A stretch of DNA of 64,000 nt from Devosia sp. Leaf420 (GCF_001425445.1 NZ_LMQU01000010.1:193501-257500); one strand, 5' to 3'; counted from the first letter of the stretch, positions 34,309 to 43,412 are shown. Notes: generated from the sequence alone by a model not told the origin. Made by a program: numbers and translations.

Positions 34309-35138
34309 GCCCTGAGCAGCGGGGTGATGGCAAGGGTAAGATCCTTGTCGCGGGTTCCGTCCGGTTGCACCATGTATCCGAATGACTCCGGCCCGCGGTC
34401 CACGTATTCCTCGTCCACCGTGTCCTCGGACAACGCCCGCTCGAGGGCGGACAGTCCCAGCACGTGCAATGCGCCGGGTTCCCAATTCGCCTCGAGATAG
34501 GCGGCCACCATGGGCATGCGCAATCGCAGCACGTCCCATGGACGGTTGCCGATCTCGTCTTGCGGTAGTTCGTCCCAACATGACAGCAGTAGGATCAGCC
34601 TGGGTTCGGTGATCCGTTCCAACGTCCCGGTGCCGCGCACAAATGCCAGCCATTGGAGGAAGTCGACCAGCTTCGCCTGGTCAGACATGACAAATCCCTT
34701 CGGAGCGGCGGGTCTTTCCCCGATGGAGTGCAGAGGGCGCGAGAAGATGTCGTCCGGTACATGCGAGTTGTGGATCCGGATCATGACAACCCAACCCGTA
34801 CTCGTCTCCACTCTCTTGCGCCAATCTGGGGACATGCGCCTGTCGTTGCGCAAGGAGGTGACTTGTTCGCCTCCGTAGTCCGGCCACACGAGGTCCATAG
34901 TGCGCCCTTCTGCATCCGCGACCTGCCAGAAGCTTTCCCGGTAGTTGGCCGCGCCTGTATGTCCTGCCGCCTTTCCTTGGTTCAGACGCACGAGTACCCC
35001 ATCAAAAGGCGCCAGGGTAGCGGGAGCCGAAGTCATCCGCAGAGCGCCCTTGGCTTCCCTGAGGCGGCCTAGCAGCTGACCTCCGAAGTGGCTTTTCCCC
35101 ACGTCGTATTCGCCGAGTAGAAGGATTGGCTTCCTCAA
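34305..35138 (-). CDS. GTPase of the conflict system, DO-GTPase1 type
   Basis: 277 residues. P-loop at L-L-L-G-E-Y-D-V-G-K-S-H-F (Lys15, Ser16), switch II/Walker B at V-W-P-D-Y-G-G-E-Q (Asp87), and a position-4 motif reduced to S-C-W-D-E-L (about 186-191) instead of N-K-x-D. Other family blocks are F-S-R-P-L and M-S-D-Q-A-K-L-V-D-F-L-Q. These fit the TRAFAC-class double-GTPase 1 family found next to GAP1 proteins. It overlaps both neighbours by 4 bp. It probably works as a nucleotide switch with the adjacent second GTPase; which one is the active hydrolase cannot be told. Confidence 0.8.
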   Translation of the reverse strand: MRKPILLLGEYDVGKSHFGGQLLGRLREAKGALRMTSAPATLAPFDGVLVRLNQGKAAGHTGAANYRESFWQVADAEGRTMDLVWPDYGGEQVTSLRNDRRMSPDWRKRVETSTGWVVMIRIHNSHVPDDIFSRPLHSIGERPAAPKGFVMSDQAKLVDFLQWLAFVRGTGTLERITEPRLILLLSCWDELPQDEIGNRPWDVLRLRMPMVAAYLEANWEPGALHVLGLSALERALSEDTVDEEYVDRGPESFGYMVQPDGTRDKDLTLAITPLLRA

Positions 35139-36097
35139 GAAAGACTCCCGTACCTAAAGAACGGATCGCGCGTTTCGATCCTGGCGTCGGTCACCTCGAA
35201 ACCGCGCTGCATCGGCTGCAGCGCCCATTCGAGAACCTCCCTGACTGAGGCCGCCCCATGGACATGTTGGCTTTCCGTCTGGAAGTCGGTTATGCTCGCG
35301 TGGAACTGGACGATGTCGGGTATGGCCTGCAGTGCCGTTTCGGTGACAGCGGACCTTATGGCGGCCGTTACCGGAATGTCGGCCTTCGCCCAAACCAGGG
35401 CGACGGGCCGACCGCGGTGGTGGTCGGCAGTGCGCTGCAGGAGAGACTTCAGGTCCGACCGCGCGGTTCCCCTGTCCGGGCCGGAGAGCGCCTCGCAGTC
35501 GGCAACGACGATCAGCACCGACGCACGTTCGACGAGCCATCGCGCGCCCTCGGCATCGGTGGCGGCGCTTTCGGTTGCCCAGCGTTGGAACCATTCACCC
35601 GGCGAATCGGCGAAGAGGTAGTCGGCCAACGCGCCTTTGGCGTCCCGCAGGGCGAGATGCAGCATCCCTGGCGCCCGACCCCCTCCCGCAGGCGTATGCG
35701 GAGGAAACCGGGGGACGCTTCCGTCCCAGCGCAATGCATGCGCCACTGCCTCCCAACCTTCCAGCGTGAAGCTGCCGGAGAAACCGCGTCCGTCGACGTG
35801 GCCGGTGCGTCCCACGTGCTGGTACCATGAGGCCAGCAGGGTGGTCTTGCCGGCATTGTGCGCTCCCATCAGCGCGACCAACTTGGCCTCGCCGCGCCCC
35901 GTGAGGAAGGTAAGGTCACGGCTGCCGAGCGCGCTGCCCGTCCAAGGCAGAAGCGACTGCTTGCCGTCGGTCGTTCCCTTCGCTTCGGGGGGCGCTTCCT
36001 TCCTCTCCTTCCAGAAAGGGCATTCGCCCAGCGTCCTCTCGCCGAGGTAGCACCCCAGGACGGGCGCATCGCACCGGACGTTGGAACAGGCCGTCAT
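35135..36097 (-). CDS. GTPase with N-terminal Cys cluster, DO-GTPase2 type
   Basis: 320 residues from the ATG at 36097, overlapping the upstream stop by 4 bp; 83 codons of open frame upstream are shadow. Cys4, Cys9, Cys16 and Cys26 could bind zinc. P-loop: G-A-H-N-A-G-K-T-T (Lys84, Thr85). Switch II: F-A-D-S-P-G-E-W (Asp164, Gly167). Base-recognition loop: V-W-A-K-A-D (about 235-240), a readable N-K-x-D variant. The segment R-F-P-P-H-T ... L-H-L-A-L-R is characteristic of the double-GTPase 2 group. It would form the switch pair with the next gene product. Confidence 0.8.
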   Translation of the reverse strand: MTACSNVRCDAPVLGCYLGERTLGECPFWKERKEAPPEAKGTTDGKQSLLPWTGSALGSRDLTFLTGRGEAKLVALMGAHNAGKTTLLASWYQHVGRTGHVDGRGFSGSFTLEGWEAVAHALRWDGSVPRFPPHTPAGGGRAPGMLHLALRDAKGALADYLFADSPGEWFQRWATESAATDAEGARWLVERASVLIVVADCEALSGPDRGTARSDLKSLLQRTADHHRGRPVALVWAKADIPVTAAIRSAVTETALQAIPDIVQFHASITDFQTESQHVHGAASVREVLEWALQPMQRGFEVTDARIETRDPFFRYGSLS

Positions 36098-37410
36098 TTG
36101 CCGCCCTTCTTCCGGGTGCGCGACGCGGTCGCGCGGGCTGCCTGCATATCGCGGAAGATCCATAGCGAGAAGCGCGTCGGTGCTATCTCCATGTCCGGAG
36201 GCAGACCCAGGCGTACCTCTATGGTCTGGTCGTCGAGCGTCTGGCCTGCGGCGACCAGCGATGCCAGCGGGGTCCTTCCGCCGCTTCCCTGCACTTCCGA
36301 GAGGCGGCTCCTGAGCGCTTGCGCGCGAGGGGACTGGTCCTCGCACAAGGCGCCCGCGAGCGCCAGAAGCGGAAGGGGCCGCGATGCAGCGTCGGACGCG
36401 AACGATCTCACGGTTTCCATCACGAAGGCCTCCGCCATCCTCGGGGCGTAGGGGCCCGTGATGTCGACGGCATCAACCGCCGCCCAACAGGCGGCCTCGC
36501 CTACCTCCATATCGCGGTAGCCGATGTCCGCCGCGGGCGAGTACAGTGCCTCTTTCCACCACAGCATGGACGTTCGGCGCTCGAGACCGCCGGCCGTCTG
36601 TGCCAGCGACCCGACGACAGCGGTCACGTGCTCCACCAGCGCGGACGCTACGCTCTGGTCGGCCAGCGCGGAATTGACGCTATCCGCGATCTGCTTGCCG
36701 ATGCTGTCGCCGGCCATCGCTAGCGCCTTACCGGCCTTGGGCGCGAACTCCAGCGACCAGGGTTGTCCCTGGTTGGGCCAATGTGGATTGGCGTCCGTGA
36801 GGGTGGCGTTCTTGGCGTCCATGGGCCCGGCCGCCGCGGCCATCCGCTCCACGGCCCATTCCGGCTTGATACCGGCTTTGGCTATCTCGGGAGGCTTGGG
36901 TAGCACGAAGGCCGTGTCGCCTGCGGATGCCGCCGACGGTTGCGCCCATTCCCGTCGGGCCCGGCCCTCCAGGCGCCGGTCGGCATTCTCGACCAGCTCG
37001 TTCCAGAGTTCACGGTCGGCCAAGGAGCCGAGGTAGGGCAGCATGTTGCGGGCCGTCGCGGAGATCGCCATGGCCACGGCGTCGGAACCCGATGACCTGT
37101 CGAGGGCGTCCAGGGCGATAGCGCGCATGACGACCGGGAGTGTGGCGTCGGAGAAGGCGCCGGCATAGCTGTGCCAACGCTTTTCAAGGATCTTACCGAC
37201 TTCGACCAGCACCGGGTCGCCGGCGGGTGTCTTGGCGTCTATGGCTACCATGGTGAGAGAGGCGACGCGCTGCGGGGACGACTTGATCTCGAGGGCCAGG
37301 TCGCCGGCGGCCTCGCGCAACCTGGCAAGGCGGTCATCGTCTCCGCCAACGTCGAAGTGCCGGGCCGAAAGGAAACGCTGCAGGATATCTTGCGTCAAAC
37401 CAACCTCCAT
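36094..37410 (-). CDS. All-helical GTPase-associated protein (GASH type), first gene of the operon
   Basis: 438 residues from the ATG at 37410; the frame continues 30 codons upstream without support. Almost entirely helical, with L-T-Q-D-I-L-Q-R-F-L at the start, then W-H-S-Y-A-G-A-F-S-D-A-T-L-P-V-V-M-R-A-I-A-L-D-A-L and A-T-A-R-N-M-L-P, which fit the GTPase-associated system helical (GASH) family. A mid-protein alanine- and proline-rich linker separates it from a less typical second half with W-W-K-E-A-L-Y-S. A lysine-rich tail ends it. By position it heads the operon and may act as sensor or adaptor; that role is inference. Confidence 0.72.
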   Translation of the reverse strand: MEVGLTQDILQRFLSARHFDVGGDDDRLARLREAAGDLALEIKSSPQRVASLTMVAIDAKTPAGDPVLVEVGKILEKRWHSYAGAFSDATLPVVMRAIALDALDRSSGSDAVAMAISATARNMLPYLGSLADRELWNELVENADRRLEGRARREWAQPSAASAGDTAFVLPKPPEIAKAGIKPEWAVERMAAAAGPMDAKNATLTDANPHWPNQGQPWSLEFAPKAGKALAMAGDSIGKQIADSVNSALADQSVASALVEHVTAVVGSLAQTAGGLERRTSMLWWKEALYSPAADIGYRDMEVGEAACWAAVDAVDITGPYAPRMAEAFVMETVRSFASDAASRPLPLLALAGALCEDQSPRAQALRSRLSEVQGSGGRTPLASLVAAGQTLDDQTIEVRLGLPPDMEIAPTRFSLWIFRDMQAARATASRTRKKGGK

Positions 37411-38203
37411 GTTGCGAAATCTACTCCGCCGTGCCCGTCCGCAATAGGTATCGTCCTCCGGGAAGTTGCACAATCCTGGCGCTGCAAGAACTATTCGCAA
37501 CGCTCAAGAGTGAGGTGATCCTCCGCAAAGAGTCAGTCGAAGCAGAAATGATGGAAGGCCATTTTTTGGGCTATTTAGATGCTTCAGTGCGCATCGTGCC
37601 ATTAGGCTACTAACCAACATCGATGGTATTGGTCAGCAAGGACATGGGGTTTTATCCAACTCAGAAGTAATTAGAGTAGCGTCCCGAACCTTTGAGGAGG
37701 TGCGTAGCCGAGCTCGATCAGCATGGCCGGGCGCATGATGTTGCCTGCACTTAGCGATACGCAATTACACGGGTGCCAAGTTCATCCCCGAAATCGCCGG
37801 TAAACTGCAGCGGAGAGCTAAGCCAGAAGCGGGTGGCCCGGTCCCGGTCATTTGTGGCATCTATCACGACATGCATCAGCTGTTAACGGAAAGTATGATG
37901 ACCGCTGGTCCATGCTTGGACTGTGCAGTTGCAAACAGACTTAGCAGCCTTGGCAACGTGCCATGGATTACAGTCGAAAAGACGTTGAGAGACCTGGAAG
38001 CAGTCTAAGACAGCGAAGCCGATTAGAAACTAGCACAAGATGCTTCCGAGTTGAAATCATGGGGTGATTGCGAACCTTGTTAGTTCGGCGAAACCAAGGT
38101 CGTTTCGCCGAAAACTGCAGTGCTTGAGCGCCCCTCCGTCTTGGCTCAGACGTGAGATCGTGTTCTCATCCGCATACAAAGTATATTCGGTCTAGTATGG
38201 GGC
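37411..38203. other. Intergenic region upstream of the conflict operon, with a decayed frame
   Basis: About 790 bp separate the start of the GTPase operon from a divergent hydrolase gene; its promoter must lie here, but no clear -35/-10 pair was recognised. On the plus strand 37739-38008 is an open frame of 89 codons with no usable start. It ends in protein-like sequence including V-I-C-G-I-Y-H-D-M-H and T-A-G-P-C-L-D-C-A-V-A-N-R-L. A GAGGAGG-GTG pair upstream is out of frame with it. It looks like a small broken gene of unknown kind. Confidence 0.3.
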
Positions 38204-39508
38204 GTGGAAATGACCATGCGACAAGCATTCGTGTTGGTTCACGGCATGTGCGAACAAAAGCCAATGCAGAACCTTCGAAGCTTTGTCGACGCCGTTTGGA
38301 AGAGAAATCCTAAGGCGCATCACCCGCATGCCACGGCAGGGGCCTGGAGCCATCCTGACGATGTTCAAGGAGGCTTTGAGCTGCGTCGTATATCGACCAG
38401 CAGCAACTCCGCTGGCGTTCTTACTGATTTCTACGAATTCTATTGGGCTCACTTGATGCAGGGCAATCAGTTGAGCCACGTGCAGAGTTGGATATTTGCA
38501 CTTTTGCGTCGCAACCCATTCTCGTTGTCGGAAACGTTTCGACTGGCCTGGTTTGTGATCGCGATTTCCGGTGTAGCCTTCGTCGGTCTCGGCACCTTGG
38601 CCGGCATGGCCGCGGTGGGCAGATCACCGCTGCCCGTCTGGATCACCCTGGTTCTCACCATTCTGGTCTGGCCGACGGCCGAAGGATTGCTCCGGTTGTT
38701 CGTCGGCGATGTAGCAAGATACCTTCAGCCCTCACCTGAGAACATCAAGGTGAGGCATGACATACGCGAGGCTGGCGTGAAGTTGATCGATGCCCTGCAC
38801 GAGCGTGGTTACCATCGCATCACCATCGTTGGACATAGTCTTGGGTGCGTCGTGGGCTATGACATTCTCACGCATGCTTGGGCACGTCGTCACAAGTCTT
38901 TTGCCGGCGACGCGAAGGCTCAGGAACAGGCCGCCCAGGTTCTTGAGGAGATTATTGCGACTGAGCCTTTCGACACAAACGCCTATCGCGCCGCCCAGCG
39001 TTCGTACAGCGACGCCCTGGTAGAAGCAGGATTGAATTGGCGTATCACCGACTTCGTCACCCTCGGCAATCCGATGGCACATGCCGATGTGCTCTTGGCC
39101 CTGGACGACGAGGACTTTGCAAAGCGATGCCAAGAGCGAGAGCTCCCAACCTCGCCGCCGGCGTTAGAACGCAGGGGAGCAAAAACTACGTTCCGCTATT
39201 CGCGCTCCTTTCAATCAGTAGACGGAGGAACCGCCCGAGCCAGCATTCCCCATCACGCGGCCGTCTTCGCTCCCGTGGTCTGGACCAATCTCTACTTCCC
39301 ATCCCGCTGGTTGGTTCAAGGAGACTCGATTGGCGGCGAACTCTGGCCTCTATTCGGCCGTGGCGTTCACGATGTCCCGGTACGAACCGAACTTCGGGGC
39401 GGCCTTCTGCTGCACACCGAGTACTGGACCTTTGAGGCGATCGACCGGCCGGGGAGCCATGTCGAGACGTTGTGCCAGGCGCTCGACGTTGGCCGCGCCG
39501 TCAAGTGA
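38204..39508 (+). CDS. Membrane-anchored alpha/beta hydrolase
   Basis: About 434 residues (start GTG 38204, ATG 38210 or ATG 38216). The N-terminus V-L-V-H-G-M gives the first strand and oxyanion region of an alpha/beta hydrolase, and the nucleophile elbow is I-V-G-H-S-L-G-C. Between them lie two adjacent hydrophobic helices (about 118-137 and 142-160), so the enzyme is probably tied to the inner membrane. V-T-L-G-N-P-M-A-H-A-D follows the elbow, as in lipases. The catalytic His is probably in the C-terminal part. Lipid hydrolysis is likely. It stands alone between the conflict operon and another unknown gene, and could be a separate membrane-directed effector. Confidence 0.7.
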   Translation: MEMTMRQAFVLVHGMCEQKPMQNLRSFVDAVWKRNPKAHHPHATAGAWSHPDDVQGGFELRRISTSSNSAGVLTDFYEFYWAHLMQGNQLSHVQSWIFALLRRNPFSLSETFRLAWFVIAISGVAFVGLGTLAGMAAVGRSPLPVWITLVLTILVWPTAEGLLRLFVGDVARYLQPSPENIKVRHDIREAGVKLIDALHERGYHRITIVGHSLGCVVGYDILTHAWARRHKSFAGDAKAQEQAAQVLEEIIATEPFDTNAYRAAQRSYSDALVEAGLNWRITDFVTLGNPMAHADVLLALDDEDFAKRCQERELPTSPPALERRGAKTTFRYSRSFQSVDGGTARASIPHHAAVFAPVVWTNLYFPSRWLVQGDSIGGELWPLFGRGVHDVPVRTELRGGLLLHTEYWTFEAIDRPGSHVETLCQALDVGRAVK

Positions 39509-39743
39509 TGACGCCCCACTGCCTCATGAAGAATCGCGATTCGCTCCGTCGATCCAATATTGCGATTCTTCGCGACGCTGAGATGCAGCGTCGAGCTACG
39601 GCAGCTTTTGGGACTACAACTTTATCGATCGAACAGCGAGAATGGGGCGCGTTACGGATATTGCCTTTGAAGTGGAGCCAAAATATTTAATCGACATTTT
39701 TTCATCTTAACCTCAGTGTTCGCAGAACGAGTGAGGGGCATAG

Positions 39744-41558
39744 ATGATAAACGATCTGTCTATTTCGACGGCCGCCAACTTTTTCACTATCAAAAAGAAG
39801 TTGTCGGACAAGGGAGTTGAAGACCTGTTTGTGGCATTGCGCGCTACTTACGGCGTTACCGGCCATAACGAGTTCAAGCATACGCGAGAGAGCCTAGCAG
39901 GCGCTCGATGGTCGGCCATCTGTTTTAGGTACGAAGGCACACCGGCATTCCTAGACGAAGCGACCGACATCCGCGAGACGCTCTGCGGGTTTCTAATGAT
40001 AGTAGAGTATCAAAAATACGCGGCAGTCCTGCATTCGCGCTTGAGCCTCTTGCCAGCGTTCAAGACTAAACACTTGGCGGCGGTCTCAACAGCTCAGGTT
40101 GAGGGAGCCATCGCAACGGCAGATGCGGTCTTCCAGAAGATGCGAATGCGCAATATGTCCGTGTCCCCTTACGCCATGCAGAACAAAACTCTTGAAGCTG
40201 CCAATCTGGCAAATGTCGTTGGCCCTGGCGGCAGTCGGCGATACGCACCGCGAAATTACAGCGTGGTCTCGGGAGGAAGTCTACGCAGTGCAACCCCCAG
40301 CACAGGGCGTATTAGCTACCGCTCCGCGAGGGTGGACCTTGCTGGCATCGTTGACTTCGCCAAAGCAGTAATAGATGCGCTTCGCGACGATACCGCCGCT
40401 GTGTCGCCCTTCATCAAATCGTTTGCCAGGCCAGTCACCTTGGCTGAAGCTCTTGAGGCATCTCAACCGACGGCTTTCGCCATTGACACGACCGTTCTAA
40501 TTGAAGGCTTGGACGGCAATGGCCCTGGCATTCGTCTAGTTCGGCAGGCCGAGGACATTGTGGAGCTTTCGGCGGAGGAATTGACCGCACTGGTCAATCA
40601 GCTTGAGCGGCCTTTGACCATCTCAGCGGGCAATCGCGTCCGAACAGTGAGTGATCCCGAAAGTGGCGAGGAGGCGGCCTCTATCGCGCTGAACAAAAAC
40701 CGCATCGCTCTTCGAACGCTGTCACTGGCGCCTGCGGCCGAAGTAATGATCGAAAGCTTGGAATTTCCACTGGGCGAAGATGAAAATCGAAAGACGCTTC
40801 GAGAATATCTCGATGAGGCCAATGCCTTGATCGTGCTCTTTGACGATGTACGTCTGGCATATATCGATGGCCAAGTTTTCCGCGACGAGACCCTGCTGGA
40901 CGGTGGCGAAGCGTTCCTCCAGTACTTCCGAACCGACCCTTCTCTGTCGAATGTTACCAGCGAAAAGGGCGAGTTTAATGCTACGCAAACCGCCTTTGAC
41001 GGCACCTGCACTTTTGGTGCGATCGTGGATCACATCGGTGCACACGATGCGATCCTGCTATGCGACGATCTCGGCGATGAGTGGGCCGACTTCATTGGCG
41101 TCAAAGAGGAAGCCGGCTTGACGCAGGTTTGCTTCTATCACGCCAAACATGGGGCGCTGTCGCTTGGCGCCGGCCCTTTTCATGTGTCTGTAAGCCAAGC
41201 GACCAAAAACCTTGGCAACATGACCTTTCCGGAGGAGAGATTGGAGACGAAGTTGCAGACGTGGGGCGCGCTTTACGTCGCTCCAAATCAGGATACGCAA
41301 ATATCGAGAACCATCCGTTCAAATGCTCCAGACTTGGCAGCTGCGCTAAGCCGAACGCGCACTGCTCCTGACGTGATGCGGCGAGCTGTGATAGTGACCT
41401 CATCTGTTAGCAAGCAGGCAGTTGCGGACACCTTTGCGGCCATTCAGAACGGTCACAAGCCGTCACCATCTTTTGTGCAACTCTACTGGTTGCTTCAATC
41501 GTTTTTCTCTGCGTGTACTGAGGTGGGCGCTACAGGGTCAATAGTCTGCCAGCCATAG
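39744..41558 (+). CDS. Large hypothetical protein with nuclease-like C-terminal motifs
   Basis: 604 residues, soluble, in the accessory region. No whole-length family recognised. The segment I-L-L-C-D-D-L-G-D-E-W-A-D-F-I-G-V, then T-Q-V-C-F-Y-H-A-K-H-G and H-V-S-V-S-Q-A-T-K-N-L-G (about residues 435-495), follows the order seen in a group of restriction-endonuclease-like domains: acidic pair, E-x-A-D, then a strand ending H-x-K, then an S-Q-A-x-K-N helix. That suggests a PD-(D/E)XK-type nuclease, but it is pattern memory and not an alignment. The first 400 residues are mixed and unrecognised. The 235 bp before it hold no other gene. Confidence 0.6.
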   Translation: MINDLSISTAANFFTIKKKLSDKGVEDLFVALRATYGVTGHNEFKHTRESLAGARWSAICFRYEGTPAFLDEATDIRETLCGFLMIVEYQKYAAVLHSRLSLLPAFKTKHLAAVSTAQVEGAIATADAVFQKMRMRNMSVSPYAMQNKTLEAANLANVVGPGGSRRYAPRNYSVVSGGSLRSATPSTGRISYRSARVDLAGIVDFAKAVIDALRDDTAAVSPFIKSFARPVTLAEALEASQPTAFAIDTTVLIEGLDGNGPGIRLVRQAEDIVELSAEELTALVNQLERPLTISAGNRVRTVSDPESGEEAASIALNKNRIALRTLSLAPAAEVMIESLEFPLGEDENRKTLREYLDEANALIVLFDDVRLAYIDGQVFRDETLLDGGEAFLQYFRTDPSLSNVTSEKGEFNATQTAFDGTCTFGAIVDHIGAHDAILLCDDLGDEWADFIGVKEEAGLTQVCFYHAKHGALSLGAGPFHVSVSQATKNLGNMTFPEERLETKLQTWGALYVAPNQDTQISRTIRSNAPDLAAALSRTRTAPDVMRRAVIVTSSVSKQAVADTFAAIQNGHKPSPSFVQLYWLLQSFFSACTEVGATGSIVCQP

Positions 41559-41746
41559 GGTAGCTTGCTTCGCCAGTTCCGAGTTCCCCCAAGATTAGCT
41601 TTGTCTGGATGGGGAAATGTTTGGGCTGGACTTCGCGCCATAATTGTCTGTGGCTTGGGGCAAACGGCAGTTTTCGCGATCAGGACCGAATGGCCGCTAT
41701 TGGGAAATCGAAACTCTCCTCTTAACGACCGGGATGGGGCGCTTTC

Positions 41747-41830
41747 CTACCACACCATGCCGAAGATGGTGGCGACGAGCAGGGAAAGCACCATCAGCGC
41801 GACAAGGAATTTGTTGGGGTCAAAGGCCAT
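41747..41830 (-). CDS. Candidate 27-residue membrane peptide
   Basis: An ATG at 41830 opens a frame of 27 residues: M-A-F-D-P-N-K-F-L-V-A-L then a hydrophobic stretch ending I-F-G-M-V-W. AGAGAG lies about 7 bp upstream, inside a 7-bp inverted repeat (GTTCTCT/AGAGAAC, 41835-41856) that could mask it. The sequence looks like a single-helix small membrane protein. Nothing else is apparent in the 577 bp between the neighbouring genes. Confidence 0.4.
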   Translation of the reverse strand: MAFDPNKFLVALMVLSLLVATIFGMVW

Positions 41831-42135
41831 TTTAGTTCTCTCTTGGGCGAGAGAACCTTGGGCAAACGCCAAGGAACCTGCTCGCCCTATTAGGGTCGAA
41901 ACAAATTCCTTGACGTGTCTCGCGCTTCGGCCGGGATCCTTTCCCAGCCTTATCCACCTCAAGAGAGTGAGGTTAAGTTGTTAGGTGCCCAAATTAGCGG
42001 GCTGAAAATGGATCGGAGAGGCGCAGCGAGAGCCTTTGTCCGACGCGCCATAAGTGCGGCGCTATAGTTAATCATCTTGCAGGATAGGTAGGGTGCCTTG
42101 ATTCCACAAGTGAGCCTTCTGGAGAGGACCTGCCG

Positions 42136-42957
42136 TTGAGTGAAGCCAAAAGCAAAAGCAGAAAGCGAGAGGAAATCCTCAAGGACGAGCCGAGGTGCAT
42201 TTACTGCGCCTTGCCGCCTGTAACGCTCGAACACATGCCGCCGCGCATCATGTTCAAGGATAAGCAGCGCCCAAGCGGACTGGAGTTTGCGTGCTGCGAC
42301 GCCTGCAATCGCAACACGAGTGCCGCAGATTCCGTTGCGTCCTACATGGCCAAACTTGACCGTCAGGCGTGGGAGGGCGACTGGAGGTTGCAGGCCGCTA
42401 CGGCTCAGCAGGGTCTGCTCAAAGCCATAGCGCCGGGTTTTCTTGAAGAGCTTTATGACCCTAACTCGATGGAGCGGGTTTACCTGCCCACAAGTGGCGG
42501 CGTGCGAATTGCGCATGATGTCATCACCGCCAATGGCCCATTGATCCGGTCCTATCTCAGTGTTTTTGGCGCCAAGTTCGGCATGTCGCTTTACCGCGAG
42601 TACGTTGGGCGAGCACTTCCCATGGAAGGCGCGGTGCTAGTGACCTGGTCTCTGAACGTTGGTTTCCAGCGAAAATTCGTGGACCAGTTCATGCAGATAA
42701 TGCCGGGTCTCGATCGGCTGTCGCAGGGTACGAAGACTTCGCAAGGTCAGTTCGACTACCGGTACAATACCGACCGTAAGAGCTTGGTGGCAGCCTACGC
42801 GAGTTTCCATACCGGGCTCAACATTTTGGCGTTGGCAACTTCAACACCCGAGCGGCTACAAGTCGACGCCCTTCGCCGCGGTGCCATTGTCAGGCCCGGC
42901 ACTCTGGTATCCCTCATGCCAGACACCGGTAGGCCATCCAGCCCAAACGAAGCATGA
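42136..42957 (+). CDS. HNH-type endonuclease-like protein
   Basis: 273 residues from a TTG at 42136 with GGAGAGGA about 8 bp upstream, which decides the start. The N-terminal 70 residues hold C-I-Y-C ... T-L-E-H-M-P-P ... C-C-D-A-C-N-R-N-T-S, the zinc-knuckle form of the HNH fold (C-x2-C, catalytic-type His, C-x2-C-N). The remaining 200 residues have no recognised domain. HNH proteins of this layout are common in accessory regions as defence or homing nucleases; its target is unknown. It has no obvious partner gene: the 450 bp after it hold only the downstream promoter. Confidence 0.7.
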   Translation: MSEAKSKSRKREEILKDEPRCIYCALPPVTLEHMPPRIMFKDKQRPSGLEFACCDACNRNTSAADSVASYMAKLDRQAWEGDWRLQAATAQQGLLKAIAPGFLEELYDPNSMERVYLPTSGGVRIAHDVITANGPLIRSYLSVFGAKFGMSLYREYVGRALPMEGAVLVTWSLNVGFQRKFVDQFMQIMPGLDRLSQGTKTSQGQFDYRYNTDRKSLVAAYASFHTGLNILALATSTPERLQVDALRRGAIVRPGTLVSLMPDTGRPSSPNEA

Positions 42958-43412
42958 CGAGAAGTATGATCGACAGTCAGACTATCGCGCGGCCACCATT
43001 GCACAGCTTGGCGACCTCCGCTCCGACATCACCCTGTCTATCGTGACGCTCGACGACTTCTTCCAGAACATCAGAAGGAGCCGCTCCACGTCATGCCAAG
43101 CTGACTGCACGGACCCACACCCTAATAGATGTGTCCAAGCGAAGGGCCGCCTTCCTTGCATCAAATGCAAGCAGTCGGCGGCACCCCGCCACGAACCGGA
43201 AAACTGGCCGCGGGCTTAACCAATCAAAACGCTGGCCTTTGGCGACCGGCTGCTTTTAGCAAGCTAGCAGCGCGGGCGGAATGACCGCAATGGGGCGCGA
43301 TGCTGACCGGCAGTTTCCGACCCCATTTCGGACGTCCTACCTGGCCCCTGATCTGCCTGAAACCAGACATGCGGAAGGGTTCTGCAATCAGTTGAACTAA
43401 TGATTTCACTTA

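Noticed and set aside
33145..34500. Long plus-strand frames opposite the GAP1 and caspase genes
   Set aside because: Low-complexity R/G/P/A composition, no start sites, and strong domain evidence on the minus strand.
36097..36346. The open extension upstream of the DO-GTPase2 gene as its true N-terminus
   Set aside because: It is R/G/P-rich shadow of the GASH gene; the ATG at 36097 makes an ATGA overlap like the other junctions and precedes the cysteine cluster.
41565..41984. A 139-codon plus-strand frame between the 604-residue protein and the HNH gene
   Set aside because: No ribosome site, uneven composition, and it lies antisense to a more plausible small peptide.
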